25,197 bases of DNA from a virus, in IMG/VR virus record IMGVR_UViG_3300023174_000596, positions 1 through 25,197 of that record; one strand, 5' to 3'. Under the pieces are notes generated by a model. The model was not told where the DNA came from. It saw only the letters and a program-made list of their open reading frames with translations, and did no database searches. Below are positions 1 to 8,373 of the stretch, piece by piece. A program made the translations under genes and the position numbers. How positions within the stretch are numbered: position 1 is the stretch's first letter; every line of letters starts with the position of its first letter.

Positions 1-534
1 GCTAATTGTAATTACTTTACCAGCGAGGGCCATTGCATCTTGGTTTTCAAATGTATACAGTAGGTTCATTCTTCCAGTATTTGGAGCAGATGCTGTTCCT
101 ACAACTGATTTAATAGAATATTTAGAACCGACTGGAACATTTGTTGATTCTTGTGTAACAACGTTTACTGCACCGCCGCCTGAATATAAGTTTTGTGCTG
201 CCCATCTATCTGCTGTATAAATCCAAGTAGCGGATGAGTCTGTTGTAAAAGATGTGCCTCTCTGCCAAAAATCAAAGTTGCCGTTAATTACATAATTTTT
301 ACCGCTAATACCACCTGAGTTAATAGAGGAGGTATTTAGATTTCCTGTCATAGTTCCGCCAGTTAGTGGAACAAAATCTTGTCCTGCCAAAGTTCCGTCT
401 GTGTCTAGCCATACCTGCCCATCTACGCCAGTTGCTGGCATTGATGCTTGAGCGGAATGAATGGCGGTATACGGCAATGATGGCGCTACGTCCTGCCATG
501 CACTTCCATCCCATACTCTTATTTTTTTAGCCAT
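1..534 (-). CDS. Tail fibre paralogue, partial (WDG N-terminus, WQRG domain)
   Basis: This is the first 178 codons of a tail fibre gene; it is still open at the left edge, so the C-terminus is outside the window. The ATG at 534-532 follows a GGAG Shine-Dalgarno that overlaps the stop of the upstream gene. Residues 1-18 carry the short N-terminal motif MAKKIRVWDGSAWQDV shared with five other genes in the array. A VDGQVWLDTDG stretch (37-47) and a GGTMTGNL fibre-shaft motif (59-66) follow. The common domain starts at about 78 with GKNYVINGNFDFWQRG (WQRG at 90-93) and the TADRW motif. The text after it (VPVGSKYSIKSVVGTAS) resembles the genes at 14259 and 10620 more than the others. The domain looks like a carbohydrate-binding beta-sandwich of phage fibres; receptor binding is inference. 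Confidence 0.85.
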   Translation of the reverse strand, partial: MAKKIRVWDGSAWQDVAPSLPYTAIHSAQASMPATGVDGQVWLDTDGTLAGQDFVPLTGGTMTGNLNTSSINSGGISGKNYVINGNFDFWQRGTSFTTDSSATWIYTADRWAAQNLYSGGGAVNVVTQESTNVPVGSKYSIKSVVGTASAPNTGRMNLLYTFENQDAMALAGKVITIS

Positions 535-542
535 TATTTCTC

Positions 543-1586
543 CTATAACTCCGCCGAAAATGTAATGTTTGAACCATTAAAAAGTGATGGATATGATGTT
601 GCTGGACTTGGACTATAAGTTCCAGCAATAACAATAGTTCCTCCAGAGGCTGTCATCTTTGTATTATTTAAAGATGCATTTGTTAATGATCCTATTGTAG
701 TATATGGAACTGATTCCCAATATGGTGAAGTTGTTGCTAAAGATGCAGTTGGGGCAGTTCTCATAACTACTGGTGGTTGCCACCAAAATCCTGCTGCCGA
801 TGAATTATATCCATGAAGAAATATTGCAGTTGGCGGAACTTGATAATATCTTTGACATTTTGCAAGTTCACCTTGAATGTCGCCGCCTGCACGAGAAAAG
901 TCTGTAACAACAGATCCAATTTCTAATTGAACTCCAGTAATTTCAAAATAATCTGCTGCTCCAGCTGTTCCTGATGCAGCATATTGATGATATATTAATA
1001 ATTCTGTGGCATCAGATGGAATTGTAAATGTAGTAGAATATCTTGTAGCTGTTGTTGTAGGATTTATATAATACTCTTTATTAGTAACTCTTGAAGTCCA
1101 AGTCCCTGCCCACCAAGATCCAGCTCCTTGATCTATTCCTGTTCCAGACTGCACAACTGTTGCTAGTAAATTACCAGAAAAATTAGCACCAATTCTTGCA
1201 TAAAAAGACAAAGTAACTGTTTTTCCTTGAAGTAGATACATGTTTGCAGATTCAATTATAGTGCCTATACCTGAAAAAGATGTGTCTGAAACTCCTGAGT
1301 TTCTTCCTACACGAATAGAGTAATTATTTCCACCGAAGCCTGTCTGCCTGCTTACGGTTCTATTCGAACTTCCCCAAAATGAAAACCATCTATCTGCTGT
1401 GTACGATAAATTGCTAGGAGCTGAAAATGTAGTTCCACGTTGCCAAATGTCCATTCCGCCATTAATTACAAAATTTTTACCAGCAACATTTACAGGAATT
1501 TGAGCGGATACAGCAGAAACCTCAGTATCAGTAGCCATGCTAGATGATGCTGTTAATATACTTGCTAGATCTCTAATTCTAGACAT
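543..1586 (-). CDS. Tail fibre paralogue (MxRxRD N-terminus, WQRG domain, SAEL tip)
   Basis: A complete 347-residue fibre paralogue. The N-terminus MSRIRDLASIL is a short phage fibre N-terminal motif also seen in the gene at 5764. GKNFVINGGMDIWQRG begins the shared domain (WQRG 48-51, TADRW 63-67). The middle resembles the genes at 5764, 6785 and 15354: SFYARIGANFSG, SGTGIDQG, then SGTAGAADYFEITGVQLEIGS. ELAKCQRYY (Cys 244) ends the shared part. The tip of about 100 residues opens with PVVMRTAPT and ends in FSAEL. Cys 244 is the only cysteine. The ATG at 1586 has a GAGGTG Shine-Dalgarno, 17 bases after the stop of the gene at 1604. The likely role is a distal receptor-binding fibre on the virion; no receptor can be named. 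Confidence 0.85.
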   Translation of the reverse strand: MSRIRDLASILTASSSMATDTEVSAVSAQIPVNVAGKNFVINGGMDIWQRGTTFSAPSNLSYTADRWFSFWGSSNRTVSRQTGFGGNNYSIRVGRNSGVSDTSFSGIGTIIESANMYLLQGKTVTLSFYARIGANFSGNLLATVVQSGTGIDQGAGSWWAGTWTSRVTNKEYYINPTTTATRYSTTFTIPSDATELLIYHQYAASGTAGAADYFEITGVQLEIGSVVTDFSRAGGDIQGELAKCQRYYQVPPTAIFLHGYNSSAAGFWWQPPVVMRTAPTASLATTSPYWESVPYTTIGSLTNASLNNTKMTASGGTIVIAGTYSPSPATSYPSLFNGSNITFSAEL

Positions 1587-1603
1587 TAATACACCTCACT
1601 ATC

Positions 1604-3130
1604 TTAATCATGGATAAACATTCTTTTCATTTTTAGTCTGACAAAACCGCCAGTTGTTACGGTAATGCTTTGATCTGTTTGAAAATCAATACTTCTATTT
1701 CCACTTGAAGTATTTAATCTAACAGTAACATTTGCATTATTTCCATTATGTTGTTCTGCAACAAATGTCTGTGTCCATAAAGTTCCAGAATTTTTCCAGT
1801 ATGTTGCTGGCATAATAAAACAACCTATATATGTATGATATCCTACATCTGTCATTTGTATAAGAAACTGACAAAAAAATGTTTCTGAAGTTGTGACAGG
1901 GAAAGTTCCTAAATTATACCAGGTATTTGCGCTATAAGTTGTTGCACTAGAAAGGGTTAAAGTGTTATTTGCTTGATAGTTTTTTGTAGATAACGCCCCA
2001 GGAATAGTTACAAGACCTGTAGAATCAATTGCTAGTCTTTCTGTTGCATTTGTAAACATTTTTACATGCTGCCATCCCGCAAGGCCTATTCCTACACCTA
2101 TGTTGCTGTTAATCATAGTCATTCCATAATTTGCATAAGTTGTGGATCCAGATGTAAATGTATCTGTTATGCTAAAACCAACCCTTGAAGAATTATCTGT
2201 TGGAACAGAAATTCCATTATTAGATACTCTAAATTTTTCTACTATGGAGTTTGAAGAATCTGGAACTATAGAAAATGATAGAGCCCCACCTCTTTTTGTA
2301 GCTGTTGATCCATCTCTAAGGGTTTCTATGATTGCTAGTCTTTTTTCAGATTGTCCAGTTTTTAAATAATCAAAAAATTCTATTGTTCCAGCAGAGCTTC
2401 CAGATGTATCTCCACCCACGGCATCAAAAAGCCCCAATCTTGGCCTTGATGAAGAATTATTAATATTTAATCCATATATTGGCATTGCTCCAGAAATTCC
2501 AATATTTGATTGCGATCCTATAGAAATATATTTGTCGCTAGAAACTACTTGATTACCAGTAAATGTATTTGTTGTTGTTGTGGCGGCATTAATAGAATTT
2601 AAATTAGTTATTGTTACTACTTCTACTATATCGCCTTCTACCGCTGCACTTGCCAATGTAACCGTTGAAGATGATCCAACTGTTGTATAATCTGTATTGC
2701 GAAGCAAGAGCATGCCATTAAAATAAACTTGCTCGTATCCGTCAATAAATACATAATCTGTTGTAAATACTGTTTGCCCCGCCGTTGCTGTAAATGATTT
2801 ACGACGCATGATATTTGGGTCAAAGGAGTCTGAGGACGAATCTGACTCAATCCATACCTGCCCAACAAATGGGCTAGACGGGGCATTGTCAGAATATGTA
2901 GCACCCTTTACATCCAAAGAGGATAGCGTGGTTGGGGCATATGTTGTGCCGCTTGAAGAATATAGAATTTGTCCTGATGAAGGAGATGTTGTTGTTCCTG
3001 TTCCGCCATATTGTGTAGCAATGTATGGGACGGAATCAATATTACCTGAAGAGTCTGCAGTAATTGGGCCAGCAGAAGTAATGCCCTTGACCTGGAGCTT
3101 ATTTTTTACTTTAAAATCTTTATCTGACAA
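1604..3130 (-). CDS. Tail fibre paralogue with non-SAEL C-terminus, TTG start
   Basis: A 508-residue fibre protein. Its N-terminus, MSDKDFKVKNKLQVKG, matches two other genes in the array (6785, 16941), and this fixes the start at a TTG codon (3130-3128); TAG and TGA codons lie in frame just upstream. The nearest purine-rich block, AAGGGG, is about 13 bases away, so initiation looks weak. Around residues 80-175 are a VGQVWIES stretch and a domain with EQVYFNGMLLLRNTDYT and EGDIVEVV, shared with the gene at 6785. A shaft-like region follows (LGLFDAVGG, ATERLAIDSTG) like that preceding S74 domains, but the protein ends in an unrelated beta-rich segment (SANTWYNLGTFPVTTSETFF ... KMKRMFIHD). It has neither the WQRG domain nor the SAEL end nor an S74 chaperone. 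Probably a virion fibre. Confidence 0.8.
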   Translation of the reverse strand: MSDKDFKVKNKLQVKGITSAGPITADSSGNIDSVPYIATQYGGTGTTTSPSSGQILYSSSGTTYAPTTLSSLDVKGATYSDNAPSSPFVGQVWIESDSSSDSFDPNIMRRKSFTATAGQTVFTTDYVFIDGYEQVYFNGMLLLRNTDYTTVGSSSTVTLASAAVEGDIVEVVTITNLNSINAATTTTNTFTGNQVVSSDKYISIGSQSNIGISGAMPIYGLNINNSSSRPRLGLFDAVGGDTSGSSAGTIEFFDYLKTGQSEKRLAIIETLRDGSTATKRGGALSFSIVPDSSNSIVEKFRVSNNGISVPTDNSSRVGFSITDTFTSGSTTYANYGMTMINSNIGVGIGLAGWQHVKMFTNATERLAIDSTGLVTIPGALSTKNYQANNTLTLSSATTYSANTWYNLGTFPVTTSETFFCQFLIQMTDVGYHTYIGCFIMPATYWKNSGTLWTQTFVAEQHNGNNANVTVRLNTSSGNRSIDFQTDQSITVTTGGFVRLKMKRMFIHD

Positions 3131-3172
3131 TTCGGATCACTATCCCCTTATTGATATATAATTATTATACTA

Positions 3173-4432
3173 CTACTTGGACTCTAGGGCATCTAGCCTT
3201 GTTGTTACCTCTTTTAATGCCGCTACTAATAACGGAATAATATTTGATTCGGCTATTCCAAGAAACTCTTCGTCTGCCTCCTCATTATAATTAGACTTAA
3301 CAATATTATTTACCCATTCATAATCCGCAAGGGCCTCTTGAACTTCTTGAGCAATAAATCCTACTGTTTTGCCTTCTGGGAAATTGTGAACAGAGTGTTC
3401 CTTCCAATCAAATGATACTGGATTTAAAGAATTAATTATGCTAAGACCTGAAGTTATAGGCAATACATTTTCTTTATATCGGCCATCTGATGTGGCAATT
3501 GAAGATGAGGTGGCAAATATTTGAGAGTTTACTTGAAGCTTATAGGCACCATTAGAGGAAGAATATCCAATAATTACGTTTCCGCCAACTGGTTGTAAAA
3601 AGAAATCGTATGCCACTGTATTATCGCCACGCATGACCTGTAATGATCCAGCCCCAGTATCATCTTTAAGACCCATATAAAGGCCCCAGGCGTTAGTTGA
3701 ACCAACTAATCTTAAACTTCCATATGCAGTTCCTAAAACTGGTAATCTTTCTGTAGATGGAACTGTAATTTGAAGTTTTCCTCCAGGAGAAGTATTTCCA
3801 ATTCCAACATTGCCAAGTGGGGTTATTCTCATTCTTTCTGCTACAGAATTTCCGCCTTCATGTGTATTAAATGCAACATATTGAGAATTATATGGTCCAG
3901 ATCCAGAAGCAATATTTCCAACTATCATTCCACTAAACGAACCATCATTTAAACCAACTGCAAAGGTTGCCCCTCTATTTCCAGAAACGTGAGTTGTTGA
4001 ATAATTTCTTACAAGTCCAGTTTCTCTTGCACCTAAAATATCTGTTTGATATAAGTATCCATTTCCAGTAATTGCTAATGGTTTTTCATATGTAGATGCA
4101 CCAGTTTTTTGAATAAAATGAAATCCTTTACCTCCATCAGAAGTAGATGCTAAATTTACAGTATTCCAAATATTCATTTCAGCATATCCGCCAGTAAAAT
4201 TACCACTGAATCCAAATGGCATATTGGATGCAGTTCCATCATCTGATCCTGGAAGAGATTGAATATTAGAAGCATACATTAATCTACCAGAACCAGCATA
4301 TACCCCTAAACTTCCAGTTAGTGTATTATTTCCAACTAATGCGGCGGCTCCAATAGCGGCAGGAGTAACCGTTCCAGGAGTTCCTACTAATTCCCACTGA
4401 CTTGTATTTGCATTCCATCTTTTAATTGCCAT
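3173..4432 (-). CDS. Tail fibre with C-terminal S74 intramolecular chaperone
   Basis: A 419-residue fibre. The N-terminus MAIKRWNANTSQWELVG belongs to the WDG/WNG family of this array. The shaft has PAAIGAAALVGNNTLTG (24-40) and GNVGIGNTSPGGKLQI, typical of trimeric phage fibres. The last 105 residues are a peptidase S74 / endosialidase-type chaperone: SDGRYKEN starting at Ser 315 with Lys 320 five residues on, the spacing of the Ser-Lys dyad, then VSFDWK, GFIAQEV (354-360) and a C-terminal helix. In this family the domain drives trimerisation and then cuts itself off before the serine; cleavage here is inferred. The ATG has an AAGGAG Shine-Dalgarno overlapping the stop of the gene at 4443. 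The S74 part closely resembles that of the gene at 12804. Confidence 0.9.
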   Translation of the reverse strand: MAIKRWNANTSQWELVGTPGTVTPAAIGAAALVGNNTLTGSLGVYAGSGRLMYASNIQSLPGSDDGTASNMPFGFSGNFTGGYAEMNIWNTVNLASTSDGGKGFHFIQKTGASTYEKPLAITGNGYLYQTDILGARETGLVRNYSTTHVSGNRGATFAVGLNDGSFSGMIVGNIASGSGPYNSQYVAFNTHEGGNSVAERMRITPLGNVGIGNTSPGGKLQITVPSTERLPVLGTAYGSLRLVGSTNAWGLYMGLKDDTGAGSLQVMRGDNTVAYDFFLQPVGGNVIIGYSSSNGAYKLQVNSQIFATSSSIATSDGRYKENVLPITSGLSIINSLNPVSFDWKEHSVHNFPEGKTVGFIAQEVQEALADYEWVNNIVKSNYNEEADEEFLGIAESNIIPLLVAALKEVTTRLDALESK

Positions 4433-4442
4433 TTATATCTCC

Positions 4443-5753
4443 TTATAACTCTGCACTAAAGGCCAAATAAGCGGCAGTGCTATTATTTCCACCTAAAAAT
4501 AATGGTCTATATGCTGTAAGACCGCTACTATTTACAAGGATTCTAATGTTATCTGTACTGGCCGTATTTGCATCATATGTGTATGAACTTACTGTATAGG
4601 CATTTGATTCATCATGAATTCTAATCGAACCACCAGATTCTATTGCTGAAGGTTTTACTCTTAATGTAACAGGGAAATTTATAACAATAGCTCCTGTTGT
4701 AGTATTTGTAGCAAATCCCGTTCCTAAAACTGCATATGAAGAACCCTGACTAGCATTTAGTCTATAATAATACCTTTGGCATGCGGCGAGTTCTGCTTGA
4801 GGGTTTCCAGTATTTGTAGTAAATGGAGTTGCAACTGATCCCGCCTCTAATTGAACCCCCCAAATATCTATAGATGTATTTGTATTTGTAGATAAAAATT
4901 GAAGTGGTCGAACTAATAAAAATGAATCATTATTAGTACCGAATGTTTTTCCTGACACAGAAGGCAAACTGTAGGTGAACCAATATCTTGTCCAAGTACT
5001 TGTAGGTGTATATGTAGCTGCTCCAGTACTACTTGTAACTAAAGAAGCAAAGGCTGCGCTTGAAGGAGATCCTCCTGTTCCAAAATTTTGAGACATTAAA
5101 GTATTCATTGACTGTGCTCCAACAGTTGATCTAGCCCAAAATGATAAAGTTACTGTTTGACCAGCAAAAGTTCTTGCGTCTTCTACTTTTTGATTAGCTT
5201 CATAGTATTGACCATTTGTATTAATTGTTGTATTTACATAATACTGTCCTTCATATCCTGTAACTGGTGCGGAACCTGCTGTAAAAGCTTGACGAGATAC
5301 AACTGTACCTCCAGGCATAATCCAATGCCATCTATCTGGACCAAATGTAGAAACTCCTGTTGAAAGTGTAAAGCTTGTTCCTCTTTGCCAAATAGAGAAA
5401 TCTCCATTAATTATTTTATTCTTACCAACATTATAATCGCTTTGCCATCTTAATCCTGTACTAGTTGTGGAATCTGCATATAGTGATTCTCCATTATTTC
5501 CCGCCGCTAATCTTGTATATGTACCACTTGCAGTTGCAACAAATATATCACCTTTAGCCAATAGCGCTGTTGGAACAACAGCATTTGTAGTTGTATCTTG
5601 ATCAATCCAAATATCTCCATCAACCATGTTTGTAGGAGTTGTAGCACCAATGAATGTAGTTTTACCTACCCTGCCGTCGGTAACTTTGACGGGGGCAAGA
5701 TCAGAACCTGCATAGATTTCCCACGCCGTTCCATTCCATCTTTTTACTGCCAT
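4443..5753 (-). CDS. Tail fibre paralogue (WNG N-terminus, WQRG domain, SAEL tip)
   Basis: A 436-residue fibre paralogue. The N-terminus is MAVKRWNGTAWEIYAG. Residues 43-104 hold VDGDIWIDQD and the common phage fibre segment KGDIFVATASGTYTRL ... LYADSTTSTGLRWQ. The shared domain starts KNKIINGDFSIWQRG (WQRG 122-125) and is of the FGTGGSPSS / SGKTFGT subtype, ending DIWGVQLEAGSVATPF. ELAACQRYY has Cys 325, the only cysteine in the protein. The tip opens with FPVTLRVKPSAI and ends AYLAFSAEL. The ATG at 5753 follows a GGAGG Shine-Dalgarno that overlaps the upstream stop. Receptor binding is inferred from position and from the fibre family. Confidence 0.85.
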   Translation of the reverse strand: MAVKRWNGTAWEIYAGSDLAPVKVTDGRVGKTTFIGATTPTNMVDGDIWIDQDTTTNAVVPTALLAKGDIFVATASGTYTRLAAGNNGESLYADSTTSTGLRWQSDYNVGKNKIINGDFSIWQRGTSFTLSTGVSTFGPDRWHWIMPGGTVVSRQAFTAGSAPVTGYEGQYYVNTTINTNGQYYEANQKVEDARTFAGQTVTLSFWARSTVGAQSMNTLMSQNFGTGGSPSSAAFASLVTSSTGAATYTPTSTWTRYWFTYSLPSVSGKTFGTNNDSFLLVRPLQFLSTNTNTSIDIWGVQLEAGSVATPFTTNTGNPQAELAACQRYYYRLNASQGSSYAVLGTGFATNTTTGAIVINFPVTLRVKPSAIESGGSIRIHDESNAYTVSSYTYDANTASTDNIRILVNSSGLTAYRPLFLGGNNSTAAYLAFSAEL

Positions 5754-5763
5754 TTATTTCCTC

Positions 5764-6777
5764 CTATAACTCTGCTGAAAAAGCTAAATAGCCGTTTGTA
5801 GTGCCATTTGAAGCTAAAATATAATTTGTTCCCTGCGTTAATCCAGAAGCAACAGTAGGATAAGCTATTCCCATGTTTTTTCCTTGTACTGCTGCTGGTG
5901 AAAAAGTTAAACTGGTAACAGTTAAAATTGATGATCCTCCATTATTTTGAAGTAATAATGTTGAATAATCTATTGCTGTTGGAGCTACTCTCATTGAAAC
6001 TGGTAATGGTACTTGAATATTAGCCTTAGTAGAACTATCAGCGTTTCCAGACCCAATAAAGGTATAATTCTGATCATTGCCAAATCTAATATAATATCTT
6101 TGGCAGGCGGCAAGTTCTGACTGAATATTACCAGAATTTCTAGTAAATTGAGTAGCGTTTGCACCCAACTCTATTTGAACGCCTGTAATCTCTACATAAT
6201 CTGCAGCACCTGCAGTTCCAGATGGAGTATAACCAAACCATATTCCAAACTCATTATATGGAGACGCTACTGTACCACTAAATGAGAATCTTTGCCAGCT
6301 ATCTGTTAAAGTAAATGTTTGCTGAAACGATACTGTTCCGCCAGTATAATTTTTCATGGCCTGATCTGTTCCAGTGCCAGAAATTATCTGAGCATTAATC
6401 GATGAAGAAGATGCTGTAGAAGATTTTCTACCATAAAAAGATATTGTCATTTGCTTATTTATAAAAGGTAAAATTTCTGAGGTCTCAAGCGATGTTTGAA
6501 ATTGTAAATTATTAGTAGAAGTATTTCCGCTATCTCTTTGAATACGAGCACAGTATCTAAATCCATCTAGCCCAGCTGTTTGACGAGTAACAGTCATTCC
6601 TAACAAATAGCCATGTCTTACAATTTCCCATCTGTCTGCTGTAAATACATATGTAGAATTAGAAGAAGCAAATGAGGTACCACGCTGCCAAACATCGAAA
6701 GCACCATTTATTACTAAATTCTTACCTGCAATTTGAGTATTAAACGGATTAAACGAATTATCTCTAGCTCTTGTCAT
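5764..6777 (-). CDS. Tail fibre paralogue (MxRxRD N-terminus, WQRG domain, SAEL tip)
   Basis: A compact 337-residue paralogue. After MTRARDNSFNPFNTQ it enters the shared domain almost at once (GKNLVINGAFDVWQRG, WQRG 30-33), so the N-terminal module is only about 17 residues. The middle is of the SGTGTDQ / SGTAGAADYVEITGVQIELGA subtype, matching the gene at 543, which has the same N-terminal family. ELAACQRYY has Cys 225. The tip opens LPVSMRVAPTAI and ends GYLAFSAEL. The ATG at 6777 follows AGGAG formed directly after the upstream stop. It is the middle gene of a DKxFKVK, MxRxRD, WNG triplet (6785, 5764, 4443) whose order recurs at 1604, 543 and 1. Confidence 0.85.
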   Translation of the reverse strand: MTRARDNSFNPFNTQIAGKNLVINGAFDVWQRGTSFASSNSTYVFTADRWEIVRHGYLLGMTVTRQTAGLDGFRYCARIQRDSGNTSTNNLQFQTSLETSEILPFINKQMTISFYGRKSSTASSSSINAQIISGTGTDQAMKNYTGGTVSFQQTFTLTDSWQRFSFSGTVASPYNEFGIWFGYTPSGTAGAADYVEITGVQIELGANATQFTRNSGNIQSELAACQRYYIRFGNDQNYTFIGSGNADSSTKANIQVPLPVSMRVAPTAIDYSTLLLQNNGGSSILTVTSLTFSPAAVQGKNMGIAYPTVASGLTQGTNYILASNGTTNGYLAFSAEL

Positions 6778-6784
6778 GATTCTC

Positions 6785-8341
6785 CTATATCTCCGCCGAA
6801 AATCCTAGATATGCAGTATTATTATTGTTTGGTCCGCATACTCCAGCTTGTCCAACAGTTAATCCAGATGCTACTGGATATTGAATATTCATAGTATAAG
6901 GATTAGCTTGATCTAATGTTGGAACTCCACTACATGTTATAAAACTATTTCCAACAACAACTCTATAACTATTAGCAGTTCCCGTTGTTTCTAAAGACGG
7001 TGTTGTTCTCATAACTACTGGATAAGTATATAAACCAAAAGCTTGAGTTGTTGAGTATGCCCAAACTGGATGAATGAATGCATATGCACTACCTCCATTT
7101 GCTGCCGTCCATCTGTGATAGTATCTTTGACAAGCTGCAAGTTCTCCTGCTAAAGTTCCACCTGCACGAGAAAATAAAGTAGCAGAATTTCCAATTTCTA
7201 ATTGAACTCCCGCTACTTCAAAATACACACCAGTTCCGCCTGCCTGAAATGCTGTAAATTCTAATTCAAATAAATCTGCATTATTATTTGCTGTTGCAGA
7301 TGTTATATTAAATGTTGATGTAAATTTTGTAAATGTAGTAGAATTTATTTGCGAATTAGATATTCCAATATCTCCATTATCATATACAGTACTATATTTA
7401 TTAGCTCTTGTTCCAATTGAAGCTGTTATTCCTGAAGTTAAATTTGGACCTTTTCTAAGCCAAAATGATAAAGTTACTTGTTTCCCCACACAATTTAATG
7501 CACCTTCTGACATATTTATAAATACAAATCTATTATTTGCCCCAGAACTCTTTTCAACTCTTGCAGCATATCTTAAACCTATTGCTTGAGAAGATATATC
7601 TTGTCTAGTTATATTTATAGTACCAATACTATCATTAATATTAATCCATTGATCTGCTGTATATGTATTATGTGATGCTGAAAGAATTGAAGTTCCTCTT
7701 TGCCAAATATCAAATCCGCCATTAATTATCATGTTTTTCCCAGCGGCATTTAAGTTATTAAATCCAACATATCTACTATCTGACTGAGATTGTGTATATG
7801 TGTCTGTTACTGAAAAAAGTGGATTACCAAATATTTCTACTGTATCTCCAACTTCAGTAGCTTGTGTTAAAGATATTGATGTTCCATTTGTAGCAGTATA
7901 ATCTTGACCTCTTGTAATTAAAGTACCATTGATATATACCTGCTCATTTCCCGCAGTATATGATAAAGTTAAATTATTGTCATCAAGTCCAGAAATAGTA
8001 GATGTTCCAGAAGAAATAGTTTTACGCCATCTAACTAATTGAATGCCGTTTCCAGTTGTTCCATCTATCCATATGTCTCCGACGCTTTGTCCAGTTGGAG
8101 AAGTATTACCTGCAAAGACCTTGTAGCCTGCCGCTCCATCTGTTGCAGTTTGCTGAGCTGCAACTGCCCATGACATGCTTGAGCCATCTGTTGTAATAAA
8201 TTTACCAGAATGTCCAGTTTGGGCTGGCATTAATGCGTTAGCAGCATTAGATAAAGAGGTTTGTCCAGTTCCGCCCTGAGTGGCAGGAAGCGGGGCTGGA
8301 AGATCCAGTCCCGTCTTTACCTTAAAGTTTTTATCTGCCAT
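6785..8341 (-). CDS. Large tail fibre paralogue (DKxFKVK N-terminus, WQRG domain, SAEI tip)
   Basis: A 518-residue fibre with more modules than its neighbours. Residues 1-11 are MADKNFKVKTG. Residues 22-60 are the common phage segment GGTGQTSL ... QTGHSGKFITTDGSSMSWA, also present in the genes at 16941 and 17368. Residues 80-175 hold VGDIWIDG and an EQVYINGTLITRGQDYT / GDTVEIFG domain shared with the gene at 1604. The WQRG domain starts at about 201 (WQRG 213-216), and CQRYY has Cys 404. The tip opens YPVVMRTTPSLE and ends LGFSAEI, a conservative change from SAEL. The ATG has an AGAGG Shine-Dalgarno. Unlike most members it is separated from the upstream gene by 32 bases. Confidence 0.85.
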   Translation of the reverse strand: MADKNFKVKTGLDLPAPLPATQGGTGQTSLSNAANALMPAQTGHSGKFITTDGSSMSWAVAAQQTATDGAAGYKVFAGNTSPTGQSVGDIWIDGTTGNGIQLVRWRKTISSGTSTISGLDDNNLTLSYTAGNEQVYINGTLITRGQDYTATNGTSISLTQATEVGDTVEIFGNPLFSVTDTYTQSQSDSRYVGFNNLNAAGKNMIINGGFDIWQRGTSILSASHNTYTADQWININDSIGTINITRQDISSQAIGLRYAARVEKSSGANNRFVFINMSEGALNCVGKQVTLSFWLRKGPNLTSGITASIGTRANKYSTVYDNGDIGISNSQINSTTFTKFTSTFNITSATANNNADLFELEFTAFQAGGTGVYFEVAGVQLEIGNSATLFSRAGGTLAGELAACQRYYHRWTAANGGSAYAFIHPVWAYSTTQAFGLYTYPVVMRTTPSLETTGTANSYRVVVGNSFITCSGVPTLDQANPYTMNIQYPVASGLTVGQAGVCGPNNNNTAYLGFSAEI

Positions 8342-8373
8342 AATACCTCTATTTTACCATTACTGGCGTTATG

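Noticed and set aside
2808-3161. 117-residue plus-strand open frame
   Set aside because: Antisense to the N-terminus of the gene at 1604, whose DKxFKVK start and fibre motifs are certain.
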